Assembly: GCA_020425125.1 (NCBI GenBank)
Contig: JAGQRV010000008.1
Coordinates: forward strand, 64,776-108,989
Source of the DNA: Paracoccaceae bacterium
Lineage (GTDB): Bacteria > Pseudomonadota > Alphaproteobacteria > Rhodobacterales > Rhodobacteraceae
DNA: 44,214 nucleotides
Reading direction: 5' to 3'
Below, piece by piece: positions 32,846 through 43,808 of this stretch (positions within the stretch are counted from its first letter, which is position 1; every line of letters begins with the position of its first letter). Under the pieces are notes generated by a model. It ran no database searches and was not told where the DNA came from. It was given only the letters and a program-made list of their open reading frames with translations. A program made the position numbers and the translations under genes.

Positions 32846-32925
32846 GGACAATCTCCAACAGGAACACTGTCGGTGAAAATCCGGGCATTTCCCAAAAATT
32901 GCGTTAAGTCGCAGCCATTTGCGGA

Positions 32926-33198
32926 TCAGTTCCCGGTACGGGCCGCCTGATGTGCGGCAATCTCCGCGACAAGACCGGCAAAGCGCGGCGGACTGTCGGC
33001 CTGTCCGGTGACCCACTGATAAAGGTCGTGGTCGTTCTCCGAGAGGAGTGCGTCGTAGAGATCGAGCTCCGCTCCGGACTTTGCCACAAGCTCGGTTTCG
33101 GAAAATGCGCCGAGGATCAGGTCCATTTCCAGGATGCCCCGCCGCATGGAGCGCATCTTCAGCCGCTTGAGCCGCACGTCCCGCGTCTCTCCGCTCAT
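32926..33198 (-). CDS. sdhE: SdhE-family succinate dehydrogenase flavinylation factor
   Basis: A 90-residue SdhE/Sdh5 protein. The R-G-x-x-E-x-D motif (R20, G21, E24, D26 in RRGILEMDLILGAF) is required for FAD attachment to SdhA. The C-terminal helices contain LYDALLSENDHDLYQWVTG. It acts in the cytoplasm on the flavoprotein subunits of succinate dehydrogenase and fumarate reductase. ATG 33196-33198 overlaps the stop of the upstream XRE gene (ATGA), so the longer open frame is not used. In many alphaproteobacteria sdhE lies beside recG/mfd; here it is coupled to a regulator instead. Confidence 0.92.
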   Translation of the reverse strand: MSGETRDVRLKRLKMRSMRRGILEMDLILGAFSETELVAKSGAELDLYDALLSENDHDLYQWVTGQADSPPRFAGLVAEIAAHQAARTGN

Positions 33199-33623
33199 GC
33201 AGCCTGCTCCAGAATGCGCTTGAGACGCTTCTCCAGAACCGAAACGCGCTCGACGCCCTGACGCAGCTCGGAATGGACCTGCCGCAGCTCGGCCAGAACG
33301 GACCGCAGATCCGTACTCAGCGTGTCGTCCTGCGGCGTCATGTCCGGCGCCTCGCCCTGCGCGGTCAGAATCCAGACCAGCGACACGCCGAGTATGCCCG
33401 AGAGCATCTGCAGCCGGTTGGCCCGCGGCTCCGCCGTGTCGTCTTCCCACTTGGCAACGGTCGACACCTTCACGCCCAGACGGCGCGCCAGGTCGGCACG
33501 CGACATTCCGGCAGCTTCCCGCGCTCCGGCCAAACGGTCGCCGAGCGTGCTGTTATCCGGAGAAAACCATGGTTCGTTGCCGGCGGCACCGGCATTTGCC
33601 TCGAGAATATCTTGATCGATCAT
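33195..33623 (-). CDS. XRE-family helix-turn-helix regulator with C-terminal coiled coil
   Basis: A 142-residue protein. It has a Cro/CI-type HTH at ~27-88 (LAGAREAAGMSRADLARRLG, VKVSTVAKWEDDTAEPRANR, LGVSLVWILTAQGE) and a predicted coiled coil at ~103-140 (LRSVLAELRQVHSELRQG, VLEKRLKRILEQ). It probably dimerises or oligomerises through the coil. Target genes are unknown. ATG 33621-33623 with GGGTGGG upstream is preferred. Its TGA overlaps the sdhE start, giving a translationally coupled pair, and it is divergent from the aspartate aminotransferase gene (48 bases). Confidence 0.87.
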   Translation of the reverse strand: MIDQDILEANAGAAGNEPWFSPDNSTLGDRLAGAREAAGMSRADLARRLGVKVSTVAKWEDDTAEPRANRLQMLSGILGVSLVWILTAQGEAPDMTPQDDTLSTDLRSVLAELRQVHSELRQGVERVSVLEKRLKRILEQAA

Positions 33624-33656
33624 GGCGCCCACCCTAAGCATGCGCTGCCACCATGA

Positions 33657-34874
<1,218 letters not shown>

Positions 34875-34931
34875 GCCGCACCTGCAGGACCAGGTTGCCT
34901 CGTTCGCGGGCCGCACAGCGACCGCAGCAAG

Positions 34932-34955
34932 AAAATGGGGGCCACTGGCCCCCAT
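34932..34955 (-). terminator. Terminator for the minus strand (downstream of nrdJ)
   Basis: ATGGGGGCC (34935-34943), loop ACT, GGCCCCCAT (34947-34955): a perfect 9-bp stem. On the minus strand TTTTC follows directly, making it a Rho-independent terminator for transcripts from nrdJ. It may also stop the aminotransferase transcript from the other side. The rest of the 34875-35173 interval shows nothing else. Confidence 0.62.
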
Positions 34956-35173
34956 CGCAGTCTCGCTGACACGGTTCGTATTTTGCCTGCTCGATCGTTG
35001 CCGTTTGTTGCCTGTGACCGGCCAGCGCCAAGGACGAGCGCACCCGCCCCGGTATGCGAAGTCATGGATTGGAGGGGCGGGCGCTTCTTCAGGGCGCCCT
35101 GCCCCCATCCTGCGGGATCCGCGGCGCCGGAGGGAGGAGATGCGCCGCGTGACCTTGGGGGGAGCTATCGGCC

Positions 35174-38100
35174 TCAGCTGCAGCCCGAAGTCGCCCCGCA
35201 GGTATTGCACTTCATGCAGGTCCCGTTGCGAACGAGCGTATAGTTCCCGCACTCGCCGCAGGGATCTCCTTCGTAGCCCTGAATGCGGGCCTTGGCCCGG
35301 GCATCGAGGGCGGAACCGATTGCCGCCGACGCCTCCAGCGCTTCCGTTGCCGCGGCGACGAAGCCGGCGGACAGCGATCCCGCAACCGCGGCACCGCCCT
35401 GCAGCAGCACCAGTTCCTGCGGCATCCGCTTGCGCAGATACCCGGTCGAGGAAATCTGCTTCAGCACCTCGAGCGACTTCGACGCCGCCGTTTCGCTCAC
35501 GGGGACAACGTTGCTTCCGCCCCGCTTGCCCTCGTCCTCGCCCGCACCAAGCTCGTCAAAGGCGGCGCCCTGCGGCTTGACATGGGCGAGGTCCGTGCGG
35601 TCCAGGTAGCTCACGGCAAGTTCGCGGAAGATGTAGTCGAGGATCGATGTCGCGTTCTTGATTGTCTCGTTGCCCTGCACCATGCCCGCGGGCTCGAACC
35701 GGGTGAAGGTGAAGGCGTCGACGAACTCCTCCAGCGGCACACCGTATTGCAGGCCGACCGACACCGCGATGGCGAAGTTGTTCATCATCGCCCGGAAGCC
35801 GGCGCCTTCCTTGTGCATGTCGATGAAGATCTCGCCCAGGGACCCGTCGCCGTATTCGCCGGTCCTGAGATAGACCTTGTGGCCGCCGACGATCGCCTTC
35901 TGGGTATAGCCCTTGCGCCGTTCCGGCAGCTTTTCGCGATGGCGGCGAACGACCTCCTTGACGATCACCTTCTCGACGATCTTTTCGGCCAGGACCGCCG
36001 CTTTTTCCTGCTGGGTGCCGGAAGCGAGCACCTCTTCGGCCTCCTCGTCTCCGTCGACGAGAGACGCGGCCAGCGGCTGGCTGAGCTTGGATCCGTCGCG
36101 GTAGAGCGCATTGGCCTTGACGCCCAAAGACCACGAAAGCTCGTACGCCTTCTGGCAATCCTCGATCGTGGCGCTGTTGGGCATGTTGATCGTCTTCGAG
36201 ATCGCCCCCGAGATGAAGCTCTGCGCGGCCGCCATCATGCGAATGTGGCTGTCGACGCTCAGATACCTGCGGCCCTTCTTGCCACAGGGGCTGGCGCAGT
36301 CGAAGACGGCCAGATGCTCGGCCTTCAGACGCGGCGCACCCTCCAGCGTCATCGTCCCGCAGACATGGTCATTGGCCGCCTCGATCTGCTGGCGCGTGAA
36401 GCCCAGCGAGGTCAGCATGTCGAAGGTCGGGTCGGCGAGCTTGGCGGGCGGAATACCGAGGATGTCGGTGCAGAATTCCTCTCCCAGCGTCCACTGATTG
36501 AAGACGAAGCGGATGTCGAAGGCCGAGCCGAGCGCCGCCTCGATCTTGTCGATCTCGGCCTGCCCGAAGCCGTGACCCAGAAGCGCGGTATGGTCGATGC
36601 CGGGCGCAGAAGCGAGAGAGCCGTGTCCGACCGCGTAGCCCACGATATCGGATATCTGGGCCGGCGTGTACCCGAGCGTCTCCAGTGCCTTCGGCACCGA
36701 CCGATTGATGATCTTGAAGTAGCCGCCACCGGCGAGCTTCTTGAACTTCGCCAGCGCGAAATCCGGCTCGATTCCGGTCGTGTCGCAATCCATCACCAGA
36801 CCGATCGTGCCGGTCGGCGCGATCACCGTGGCCTGCGCATTGCGAAAGCCATGCGCCTCGCCCAGCCTGAGCGCTTCGTCCCAGGCCTGCACTGCCAGCG
36901 CCGAGAGCCGCGGATCCGGGCAATGGGCGTGATCGAGCGGCACTGGATTCACCGCCAGGTCTTCGTAGCCGTCCATTTCGCCCCGCGCCGCGCGGCGGTG
37001 ATTGCGGATCACCCGGAGCATCGCACCGGCATTCGCCGCGTGGGCCGGGAAGGCGCCCAACTCAGCCGCCATCTCGGCCGAAGTCGCGTAGGCCACGCCC
37101 GTCATCACCGCGGTCAGCGCAGCACAGAGCGCGCGCCCCTCCGCCGAGTCGTAGCTGAGTCCCATGGTCATCAGCAGACCGCCAATATTGGCGTAACCCA
37201 GCCCCAGGGTGCGGAAGTCATAGGACCGCTGCGCAATTTCCTTGGACGGGAACTGCGCCATCAGCACGCTGATCTCCAGCGTCACGGTCCAGAGCCGGGT
37301 GGCATGGACATATTCGTCGGCGCGGAACTCGCCCGCCTTCAGGAAGGTCAGCAGGTTCAGCGACGCCAGGTTGCAGGCCGTGTCGTCGAGGAACATATAT
37401 TCCGAGCACGGGTTGGAGCCGCGGATCTCGCCGTTCTCGGGGCAGGTATGCCAGGCGTTGATCGTGTCGTGGAACTGGATTCCCGGATCGGCACAGGCCC
37501 AGGCGGCATGTCCGATCTGCTCCCACAGGTCGCGGGCCTTGATGGTCTTCGCCACCTTGCCGTCCGTGCGCCGGACTAGGGCCCAGTCGCCGTCTTCACG
37601 AACCGCCTTCAGGAAGGCGTCGGTCACGCGAACCGAATTGTTTGAATTCTGGCCGGCGACCGTCGCATAGGCCTCGCTGTCCCAGTCCGTATCGTAGGTC
37701 GGGAACTCGATCGACGCATACCCCTGGCGGGCATAGTCCAGGACCCGCTTGGTATAGGTCTCCGGGATTGCCGCCTTCTTTGCCGCCCGGATCGCGGCCT
37801 TGAGGGCCGCATTCCTGGCCGGATCCGTGGCACTGTCCGGGTCACCGTCCCAACCCCGGATCGCGGCGAAGATGTCGTTCAGCCGCGCTTCGTGAGTCTT
37901 CGAGCCCGCCACCAGGCTCGCCACCTTCTGCTCCTCGATCACCTTCCAGTTTACGAATTGCTCGATATCCGGATGGTCCGCGTCGCAGATCACCATTTTG
38001 GCAGCGCGTCGGGTTGTGCCCCCCGATTTGATCGCTCCCGCTGCCCGGTCGCCGATCCTGAGGAAACCCATCAGTCCCGAAGACCGCCCGCCGCCCGAAA

Positions 38101-38833
38101 GGGCCTCGCCTTCAGCCCGGAGGCTGGAAAAATTCGTGCCTGTGCCTGATCCGTACTTGAACAGCCGAGCCTCGCGGACCCAGAGGTCCATGATCCCGCC
38201 CTCGTTCACCAGATCGTCGGCCACCGACTGGATAAAGCAGGCATGGGGCTGGGGATGCTCATAGGCCGACGCCGACTTCACCAGCTTGCCCGTCTTGTGA
38301 TCCACGTAGAAATGACCCTGGCTCGGCCCGTCGATACCATAGGCCCAGTGGAGGCCGGTATTGAACCATTGCGGCGAGTTCGGGGCAGCGCGCTGTGTCG
38401 CCAGCATCATCCGCATCTCGTCGAAATAGGCGCGGGCGTCCGCTTCCTTGGTGAAGTAGCCACCCTTCCAGCCCCAATAGGCCCAGGCACCGGCCAGGCG
38501 ATCGAAGACCTGGCGGGCCGAGGTCTCGCCGCCGAAGCGCTCGCCCTGAGGCAGGTCCGCCAGCGCCTTCTCGTCGGGAACCGACCGCCAGAGGAATTCC
38601 GGCACGCCCTTCTCGGCCACCTTCTTCAGCCGCCGGGCGATGCCGGCCTTGCGGAAATATTTCTGGGCCAGCACGTCGCAAGCGACCTGGCTCCATCCGG
38701 CAGGCACTTCGAAGTCCTCCAGGCGGAACACGATCTTGCCATCGGGATTGCGGATCTCGGAGGTCGTGGTGGCGAACTCCAGACCGGCATAGGCCTCGGC
38801 CGCGTCCTTGGTAAATTTACGTTCGATTCTCAT
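35174..38833 (-). CDS. nrdJ: Adenosylcobalamin-dependent (class II) ribonucleotide reductase NrdJ
   Basis: A 1219-residue vitamin-B12-dependent ribonucleoside-diphosphate reductase. Visible are [15 protein letters not shown] near the start, [15 protein letters not shown], the active-site core [21 protein letters not shown], the radical-site [20 protein letters not shown], and a C-terminal zinc ribbon with two C-x2-C pairs (CGECG, CMKC) plus a terminal CGATSGC redox tail. It makes deoxynucleotides independently of oxygen. ATG 38831-38833 is chosen; upstream in-frame sequence is non-conserved. Its promoter region carries a NrdR-like palindrome (38989-39002). No cobalamin riboswitch was recognised. 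No other RNR gene is in the window. Confidence 0.95.
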   Translation of the reverse strand: MRIERKFTKDAAEAYAGLEFATTTSEIRNPDGKIVFRLEDFEVPAGWSQVACDVLAQKYFRKAGIARRLKKVAEKGVPEFLWRSVPDEKALADLPQGERFGGETSARQVFDRLAGAWAYWGWKGGYFTKEADARAYFDEMRMMLATQRAAPNSPQWFNTGLHWAYGIDGPSQGHFYVDHKTGKLVKSASAYEHPQPHACFIQSVADDLVNEGGIMDLWVREARLFKYGSGTGTNFSSLRAEGEALSGGGRSSGLMGFLRIGDRAAGAIKSGGTTRRAAKMVICDADHPDIEQFVNWKVIEEQKVASLVAGSKTHEARLNDIFAAIRGWDGDPDSATDPARNAALKAAIRAAKKAAIPETYTKRVLDYARQGYASIEFPTYDTDWDSEAYATVAGQNSNNSVRVTDAFLKAVREDGDWALVRRTDGKVAKTIKARDLWEQIGHAAWACADPGIQFHDTINAWHTCPENGEIRGSNPCSEYMFLDDTACNLASLNLLTFLKAGEFRADEYVHATRLWTVTLEISVLMAQFPSKEIAQRSYDFRTLGLGYANIGGLLMTMGLSYDSAEGRALCAALTAVMTGVAYATSAEMAAELGAFPAHAANAGAMLRVIRNHRRAARGEMDGYEDLAVNPVPLDHAHCPDPRLSALAVQAWDEALRLGEAHGFRNAQATVIAPTGTIGLVMDCDTTGIEPDFALAKFKKLAGGGYFKIINRSVPKALETLGYTPAQISDIVGYAVGHGSLASAPGIDHTALLGHGFGQAEIDKIEAALGSAFDIRFVFNQWTLGEEFCTDILGIPPAKLADPTFDMLTSLGFTRQQIEAANDHVCGTMTLEGAPRLKAEHLAVFDCASPCGKKGRRYLSVDSHIRMMAAAQSFISGAISKTINMPNSATIEDCQKAYELSWSLGVKANALYRDGSKLSQPLAASLVDGDEEAEEVLASGTQQEKAAVLAEKIVEKVIVKEVVRRHREKLPERRKGYTQKAIVGGHKVYLRTGEYGDGSLGEIFIDMHKEGAGFRAMMNNFAIAVSVGLQYGVPLEEFVDAFTFTRFEPAGMVQGNETIKNATSILDYIFRELAVSYLDRTDLAHVKPQGAAFDELGAGEDEGKRGGSNVVPVSETAASKSLEVLKQISSTGYLRKRMPQELVLLQGGAAVAGSLSAGFVAAATEALEASAAIGSALDARAKARIQGYEGDPCGECGNYTLVRNGTCMKCNTCGATSGCS

Positions 38834-38988
38834 GACTGGCCCCGAGGTCCCTTGTTTTCTTGTTGCCGTATGCCCGCCAGAACGTCCCGGCGTGACGCAC
38901 CCCATTCGCGGCAGGCACACTTTCCCGGCAGCGAAGAGCCCTGCCCTTCGCGTGCTTGATGTTGCCGCTTTCTGCATCTGGTTGCGGC

Positions 38989-39002
38989 CACAATATGTTG
39001 TG
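38989..39002 (-). promoter_or_regulatory. NrdR box upstream of nrdJ
   Basis: CACAATATGTTGTG is a near-perfect palindrome and fits the NrdR consensus (ACAC-x-ATAT-x-GTGT type). NrdR represses ribonucleotide reductase genes when dATP is high. NrdR sites normally occur in pairs about 31 bases apart. A degenerate partner (CACACAAGTAAC, around 39018-39030) is at about the right distance but weak. Confidence 0.62.
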
Positions 39003-39278
39003 CATGTCCGCCCTGCACACACAAGTAACCGCGACTCGGGGCGTGAGGTCAACGGCATTTTTCGTCAATCTTGCGGAAAATTGGGGTTGACCTGTCGCCG
39101 GTCAGAGTCCCGAGGCCGGCCACGACTCGAGTTCCTAATGATAGGTTAATCAATGTGTTAACCGGAAAGATGCGTTAACGCCGCCAGAATGGCAGCCGCA
39201 CAGGCCCGCACAACCGGCAACGCGTTTCCGGCTCTCACCGACCCGGTCAGCACCTTGACGCATGCCCGTCCAGCGCGC

Positions 39279-39307
39279 TTGACCGAAGCGAGGCCGCGCG
39301 GCATAGG
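39279..39307 (+). promoter_or_regulatory. Probable sigma-70 promoter of yqaA-dsbB
   Basis: TTGACC (39279-39284), 17-base spacer, CATAGG (39302-39307). A start near 39313 gives a ~16-base leader containing AAGGAG before ATG 39329. Confidence 0.45.
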
Positions 39308-39328
39308 CTCCGACGAAGGAGTCGCTTA

Positions 39329-39907
39329 ATGATCCGCAAGTTGTACGATTGGACCATGGGCCTTGCGGAGTCGCGCTACGCGCTGCTCGCCTTGGCCCTC
39401 GTTTCCTTTGCCGAAAGCTCGGTCTTCCCGATCCCGCCGGACATCCTGATGATCCCGATGATCCTGGCGGCGCCCCGGCGCGCCTGGCTGATCGCGGGCG
39501 TCTGCACGCTCGCCTCGGTTCTGGGTGGCCTCTTTGGCTACTATATCGGGTATGCGCTCTTCGAGAGCGTGGGCCGTCCGGTGCTGGAATTCTATGGCAA
39601 GGAGCGGTACTTCGACGAATTCGCGCTGCGCTACAACGAATTCGGTGCCTGGGCGGTGCTGTTTGCGGGCGTCACGCCGTTTCCATTCAAGGTCATCACC
39701 ATCCTTTCGGGCTCCACTGGCCTGTCACTGCCGATCTTCTTCGTCGCCTCGATCGTCGCGCGGGCTCTGCGATTTTTCCTGGTGGCCGCGCTGCTCTGGA
39801 AGTTCGGCGCACCGATCCGGGATTTCATAGAGCGGCGGCTGGGGATTCTGTTCACGTTGTTCCTGTTGCTGCTGTTCGGCGGCTTCTTCGCAGTGAAGTA
39901 CCTGTGA
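39329..39907 (+). CDS. YqaA/DedA-family membrane protein
   Basis: A 192-residue inner-membrane protein of the SNARE-associated (DedA/VTT) superfamily, YqaA branch. It has the reentrant motif FAESSVFPIPPDILMIPMIL, GGLFGYYIGYALFE, the FAGVTPFPFKVITILSGSTG segment and a final hydrophobic stretch (ILFTLFLLLLFGGFF). Related proteins act in lipid scrambling or membrane homeostasis. ATG 39329 has AAGGAG upstream. Its TGA overlaps the GTG start of dsbB, so the two are co-translated, an arrangement that suggests a joint role in envelope maintenance. Confidence 0.9.
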   Translation: MIRKLYDWTMGLAESRYALLALALVSFAESSVFPIPPDILMIPMILAAPRRAWLIAGVCTLASVLGGLFGYYIGYALFESVGRPVLEFYGKERYFDEFALRYNEFGAWAVLFAGVTPFPFKVITILSGSTGLSLPIFFVASIVARALRFFLVAALLWKFGAPIRDFIERRLGILFTLFLLLLFGGFFAVKYL

Positions 39908-40380
39908 GCGCCCGCGCGTATGTTCTTCTTGCGGCGGGTGGATCCGCCGCGCTGCTTCTCGGCGCGCTTGGATTTCAATATCTCGGCGGGTATCCGCCCT
40001 GCCCGATCTGCATCTGGCAGCGCTGGCCGCATCTGCTTGCCGTCCTGATCGGCGTTCTGGCGCTCTGGCAGCCGGCGCCGCTCGTGATCGGGCTCGGGGC
40101 GCTCTGTGCCCTCGCCACCAGCGCCATCGGTGTCTACCACACCGGAATCGAGCGAAGCTGGTGGCCCGGACCGGACAGCTGCACCGGAGGCGGTCCGGAT
40201 CTGGGCGGGCTGAGCGGCGCGGATCTGCTAAGCACCAAAGACGTTCCGCGCCTGGTCATGTGCGATCAGGTCGCCTGGCAGTTCGCCGGGCTGTCGATGG
40301 CAAGCTGGAACGCCGTCTTCTCGGCGCTGCTGGTGGCGCTTTGGGTCGCCGCCTACCTCAAGGCCCGCAACATGCGGTAA
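39904..40380 (+). CDS. dsbB: Disulfide bond formation protein B
   Basis: A 158-residue four-helix membrane protein that reoxidises DsbA and passes electrons to quinone. The quinone-proximal C33-x-x-C36 is in YPPCPICIWQRWPH. The second periplasmic cysteine pair is in PDSCTGGG and LVMCDQVAWQ. GTG 39904 overlaps the yqaA stop (GTGA). Length is slightly below E. coli DsbB (176) but normal for alphaproteobacteria. It is convergent with usg, with only 5 bases between. Confidence 0.93.
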   Translation: MSARAYVLLAAGGSAALLLGALGFQYLGGYPPCPICIWQRWPHLLAVLIGVLALWQPAPLVIGLGALCALATSAIGVYHTGIERSWWPGPDSCTGGGPDLGGLSGADLLSTKDVPRLVMCDQVAWQFAGLSMASWNAVFSALLVALWVAAYLKARNMR

Positions 40381-40385
40381 GCGGC

Positions 40386-40655
40386 CTAGTGCAGGAAGAA
40401 CTCGCCCGTCACGTTCCGCCATTGTCCAGGAGAGATCATCTTGCGGTGGCAGAAGCGCACCGAATGAAGTGGCCCGTCGATCTCGCGCTGCCAGAACTCG
40501 ATGAACTGGAACAGCTTCGGATGATCGGGGGCCAGGTCGTAATCCTGCCAGATGAAGGTATTGAGCACGTTGCGATAATCGGGCATACGGTAGAACAACT
40601 CTGCCGTTGTGAGCCCGTAGCCCTTCAGCATCAGTTCGGTCTCGCGGTGGTCCAT
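40386..40655 (-). CDS. Usg-family protein
   Basis: An 89-residue protein of the Usg family: ELMLKGYGLTTAELFYRMPD, LNTFIWQDYDLAPDHPKLF and the later LHSVRFCHRKMISPG. The family is named for an ORF beside trp genes and is of unknown biochemical role, though widespread in alphaproteobacteria. ATG 40653-40655 with AGAGG 8 bases upstream is preferred to ATG 40677-40679. It is convergent with dsbB and divergent from gyrA. No TM segment. Confidence 0.88.
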   Translation of the reverse strand: MDHRETELMLKGYGLTTAELFYRMPDYRNVLNTFIWQDYDLAPDHPKLFQFIEFWQREIDGPLHSVRFCHRKMISPGQWRNVTGEFFLH

Positions 40656-40772
40656 GAGCGGCCTCTTCGTTGCACCCATGAATCGAGGATGCGACGGAAT
40701 CGTTAAAGATCAACACGAACAATCCGGCAGCACTCGACCGCGGCGGCTGGTGACAAATCGGTGACGCTCGCA

Positions 40773-40802
40773 TTGCGGCGGCTCTAAGCGGAATGCTATA
40801 TC
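40773..40802 (+). promoter_or_regulatory. Probable gyrA promoter
   Basis: TTGCGG (40773-40778), 18-base spacer, TATATC (40797-40802), 43 bases before the GTG start. The -10 is good, the -35 partial. DNA-gyrase promoters are commonly relaxation-sensitive, but nothing here shows that directly. Confidence 0.5.
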
Positions 40803-40845
40803 CGCGTATGAGCCGGGCAGAGCAAAAGCAGAAAGGGCGGAAAAC

Positions 40846-43578
40846 GTGAGCGACACGCCACAACCCCCTGAAAACGAAGAAGACGACAAGAAGCCTGCGC
40901 ACGGGCCCACAGTCGATATCGCCGAGGAAATGAAGTCGTCCTACCTCGATTACGCGATGAGCGTGATCGTGAGCCGCGCCATTCCCGACCTGCGTGACGG
41001 CCTAAAACCTGTGCATCGGCGCATTCTTTATGCAATGCACGAAACCGGCAACACCCACGACAAGCCATACCGCAAGTCGGCCCGCCCCGTCGGCGACGTG
41101 ATGGGGAAGTACCACCCGCATGGCGACAGCGCGATCTACGACGCGCTGGTACGGATGGCGCAGGACTTCTCGATGTCGCTGCCGCTTCTGGATGGGCAGG
41201 GCAATTTCGGCTCGATGGACGGCGACAATCCGGCCGCCATGCGCTACACCGAAGTGCGGATGGCGAAATCCGCGCAGTTCCTTCTTGCCGATATCGAGAA
41301 GGAAACGGTCGACTTCCAGGACAATTACGACGGCAAGGATCTGGAGCCCTCGGTCCTGCCGGCTCGCTTTCCGAACATCCTCGTCAACGGGGCGGGCGGC
41401 ATTGCGGTGGGCATGGCCACGAACATCCCGCCCCACAACCTCGGCGAGGTGGTGGATGCGACGCTGGCACTGATCGAGAACCCGGATCTGGACTCGATCG
41501 ACCTGATGCAGTTTGTCCCCGGCCCCGACTTTCCCACCGGCGGCGTGATGCTGGGCCGCTCGGGCGCGCGCAAGGCCTATCTGGAAGGACGCGGCAGCGT
41601 CATTCTGCGCGCCCGGACCCATATCGAGGAGATCCGGAAGGACCGCTTCGCCATCATCGTGGACGAGATCCCGTACCAGGTGAACAAGGCGTCGATGGTC
41701 GAGAAGATCGCCGACCTCGTGCGCGAGAAGAAGATCGACGGCATCGCCCATGTGCAGGACGAATCCGACCGTATCGGCGTGCGCGTGGTGGTCGAACTGA
41801 AACGCGATGCGACTCCGGATGTGGTACTGAACCAGCTGTGGCGGTTCACGCCGATGCAGACCTCGTTCGGCTGCAACATGCTGGCTTTGAACGGCGGACG
41901 GCCGGAACAGCTGACGTTGCGCGCCTTCCTAAGCCATTTCATCTCGTTCCGGGAAGACGTGGTGGCCCGGCGCACGGCCCATGAACTGAGAAAGGCGCGG
42001 GAGCGCAGTCATATCCTCTGCGGTCTGGCCGTGGCCGTGTCGAACGTGGACGAGGTTGTCGCAACCATCCGCGCATCGGCCGACGCTTCCGAGGCGCGCG
42101 AACGGCTGATGGAACGGCGCTGGCCGGCGGCCAGCATTGCCGAATACATCCGCCTGATCGACGACCCGACGCACCGCATGAACGAGGACGGCACCTACAA
42201 TCTGTCCGAAGCGCAAGCGCGCGCGATTCTGGATCTGCGCCTGCAGCGCCTGACCCAGCTTGGCGTCAAGGAAGTGACCGACGAACTGCAGGATTTGGCC
42301 GCCAAGATCCGCGACTATCTCGACATCCTGCGTTCGCGCGACCGCATCATGGCGATCATCTCGGACGAACTGCGCGAGGTGAAGGAACTGTTCGCCGTCC
42401 CGCGCCGCACCGAGATCGCCGAATGGTCCGGCGACATGGAAGACGAGGACCTGATCGAGCGCGAAGACATGGTCGTGACCGTCACGCAGTCCGGCTATAT
42501 CAAGCGCACGCCGCTGGCCGAATTCCGCGCCCAAAAGCGGGGCGGCAAGGGGCTGGCGGGTATGAGCATGAAGGACGACGACGTCGTCACGACGCTGTTC
42601 GTCGCCAACACGCACACCCAGCTTCTGTTCTTCACCACCGACGGCATGGTCTACAAGCTGAAGACCTGGCGTCTTCCCTTCGGCGGCCGCAATGCCCGCG
42701 GGAAGGCAATGGTCAACATCCTGCCGATCGCGCAGGGGGTCGGCGTCGCCGCGATCATGCCCGTCGACGTCCCCGAGGAAGACTGGGAAAGCCTGCAGAT
42801 TGTCTTCGCGACCTCGGATGGCGATGTCCGGCGCAATGCGCTGTCCGACTTCACCAACGTGATGCGGAACGGCAAGATCGCGATGAAGCTGCCCGAAGGG
42901 GTATCGCTGGTCCGGGCGCTGATCTGCACCGAGGACGACGATGTCATGCTTGTCACGGCCCTGGGCCGGGCCATCCGCTTCCCGACGACCGAGGTTCGCG
43001 TCTTCAAGGGGCGCGATTCGACCGGCGTGCGGGGGATCCGCCTTGCCGACGGGGACCGGGTCGTCTCCATGTCGATCATCCGGCATTTCGAGGCCAGCCC
43101 GGCCGAGCGTGCCGCGTATCTGAAGATGCGCCGCGCTGTCGCCGGCATCGTCGAGGAGGCGGAGACCGACGACGAGGAGGCCGTCGCCGAAGCCCAGGAT
43201 TTCACCCAGGAAAGGTACGCCGAAATGTCGGCGGCCGAGGATTTGATCCTGACGATCACTGCAAATGGATCCGGCAAGCTCAGTTCCAGCCACGATTATC
43301 CGGTACGCGGCCGCGGCGGCATGGGTGTGACGGCGATGGACCGGGCGATGCGGGGCGGACCTGTCGTTGCCTGCTTCCCGGTGGAGATCGACAACCAGAT
43401 CATGCTGGCCACCTCGAATGGCCAGTCGATCAGGTGCCCGGTCAGCGACATCTCGTTCCGGTCCCGTGCAGCGGGCGGTGTCCGCGTCCTGAACACGTCG
43501 AACGGAGAGCGCGTCGTATCGGTCGCCTGGATCGCCGACCAGGGCGAGGCAGACGCGGACAGCGACGGCGAGGGCTGA
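40846..43578 (+). CDS. gyrA: DNA gyrase subunit A
   Basis: A 910-residue subunit that breaks and rejoins DNA during negative supercoiling. The winged-helix quinolone-resistance region reads [17 protein letters not shown], with the susceptible-type S95 and D99 (E. coli S83/D87). The catalytic tyrosine is Y134 in [10 protein letters not shown]. The C-terminal pinwheel carries the GyrA box as QKRGGKG (canonical QRRGGKG), which separates it from ParC. It ends in an acidic tail ([11 protein letters not shown]). The start is GTG 40846 after GGGCGGAAAAC. Length is typical for alphaproteobacteria. Confidence 0.97.
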   Translation: MSDTPQPPENEEDDKKPAHGPTVDIAEEMKSSYLDYAMSVIVSRAIPDLRDGLKPVHRRILYAMHETGNTHDKPYRKSARPVGDVMGKYHPHGDSAIYDALVRMAQDFSMSLPLLDGQGNFGSMDGDNPAAMRYTEVRMAKSAQFLLADIEKETVDFQDNYDGKDLEPSVLPARFPNILVNGAGGIAVGMATNIPPHNLGEVVDATLALIENPDLDSIDLMQFVPGPDFPTGGVMLGRSGARKAYLEGRGSVILRARTHIEEIRKDRFAIIVDEIPYQVNKASMVEKIADLVREKKIDGIAHVQDESDRIGVRVVVELKRDATPDVVLNQLWRFTPMQTSFGCNMLALNGGRPEQLTLRAFLSHFISFREDVVARRTAHELRKARERSHILCGLAVAVSNVDEVVATIRASADASEARERLMERRWPAASIAEYIRLIDDPTHRMNEDGTYNLSEAQARAILDLRLQRLTQLGVKEVTDELQDLAAKIRDYLDILRSRDRIMAIISDELREVKELFAVPRRTEIAEWSGDMEDEDLIEREDMVVTVTQSGYIKRTPLAEFRAQKRGGKGLAGMSMKDDDVVTTLFVANTHTQLLFFTTDGMVYKLKTWRLPFGGRNARGKAMVNILPIAQGVGVAAIMPVDVPEEDWESLQIVFATSDGDVRRNALSDFTNVMRNGKIAMKLPEGVSLVRALICTEDDDVMLVTALGRAIRFPTTEVRVFKGRDSTGVRGIRLADGDRVVSMSIIRHFEASPAERAAYLKMRRAVAGIVEEAETDDEEAVAEAQDFTQERYAEMSAAEDLILTITANGSGKLSSSHDYPVRGRGGMGVTAMDRAMRGGPVVACFPVEIDNQIMLATSNGQSIRCPVSDISFRSRAAGGVRVLNTSNGERVVSVAWIADQGEADADSDGEG

Positions 43579-43654
43579 CCCCGCCGTCGCCCGGGGCGCG
43601 ACAGAATCTTGCTGCAGAACGGCACCACGCGACAGGATCCAAGCGCTTTTGCGG

Positions 43655-43683
43655 TTGACCCTGCCCGAGGGCGCTCCTAATGT
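43655..43683 (+). promoter_or_regulatory. Promoter of the ilv operon
   Basis: TTGACC (43655-43660), 17-base spacer, TAATGT (43678-43683). The expected start is near 43690, just before the leader peptide. Both boxes are good and the spacing is ideal. Confidence 0.65.
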
Positions 43684-43709
43684 GCCGGTTCATGAAAAGG
43701 ACCCTCGGC

Positions 43710-43757
43710 ATGATGACCCTTCTCGTAATCGTGGATAGTTGGCGCATGGGCCGGTAA
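43710..43757 (+). CDS. ilvL: ilv leader peptide (attenuation)
   Basis: A 15-codon ORF starting ATG ATG ACC and containing a run of Leu-Leu-Val-Ile-Val codons (43719-43733) inside MTLLVIVDSW, ending TAA at 43757. AAGGA (43697-43701) lies 8 bases before ATG 43710; ATG 43692 would give 21 residues but falls at the transcription start. The run of branched-chain amino acid codons, the position after a sigma-70 promoter and before a terminator, and the downstream acetolactate synthase gene identify it as the attenuator peptide. A ribosome stalled on these codons when Leu, Val or Ile-tRNA is scarce would leave 43741-43750 free for the antiterminator. Confidence 0.85.
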   Translation: MMTLLVIVDSWRMGR

Positions 43758-43783
43758 CGGACGCCCTTCTCTTCCCATGCGCC
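43741..43783 (+). promoter_or_regulatory. Antiterminator stem of the ilv attenuator
   Basis: GGCGCATGGG (43741-43750) and CCCATGCGCC (43774-43783) are perfect reverse complements (10 bp). The 5' arm lies in the last codons of the leader peptide; the 3' arm overlaps the first 3 bases of the terminator stem, so the two structures are mutually exclusive. Confidence 0.82.
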
Positions 43784-43808
43784 CCCGATCGAGACCGGGG
43801 GCTTTTTT
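43781..43808 (+). terminator. Attenuator terminator upstream of acetolactate synthase
   Basis: GCCCCCG (43781-43787), 8-base loop, CGGGGGC (43796-43802), then TTTTTT (43803-43808). A classical intrinsic terminator 42 bases before the structural gene. Confidence 0.92.

Larger units (their letters stand above)
38834..39328. other. 495-base divergent intergenic region nrdJ / yqaA
   Basis: No gene is supported. It contains the NrdR-type box (38989-39002) and a possible minus-strand promoter for nrdJ (TTGACC 39052-39047, weak TTACTT 39028-39023). A cluster of TTAA elements lies at 39146-39178, with the 6-bp dyad GGTTAA-N8-TTAACC (39144-39163). The yqaA promoter is at 39279-39307. Confidence 0.6.

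Noticed and set aside
39146-39161. Canonical CtrA site TTAA-N7-TTAA
   Set aside because: The spacer is 8 bases, not 7, so it does not meet the consensus; reported only as a TTAA cluster.
38834-39328. Cobalamin riboswitch expected upstream of a B12-dependent reductase
   Set aside because: I could not recognise a B12-box or the conserved core in either orientation by eye; a covariance search would be decisive.
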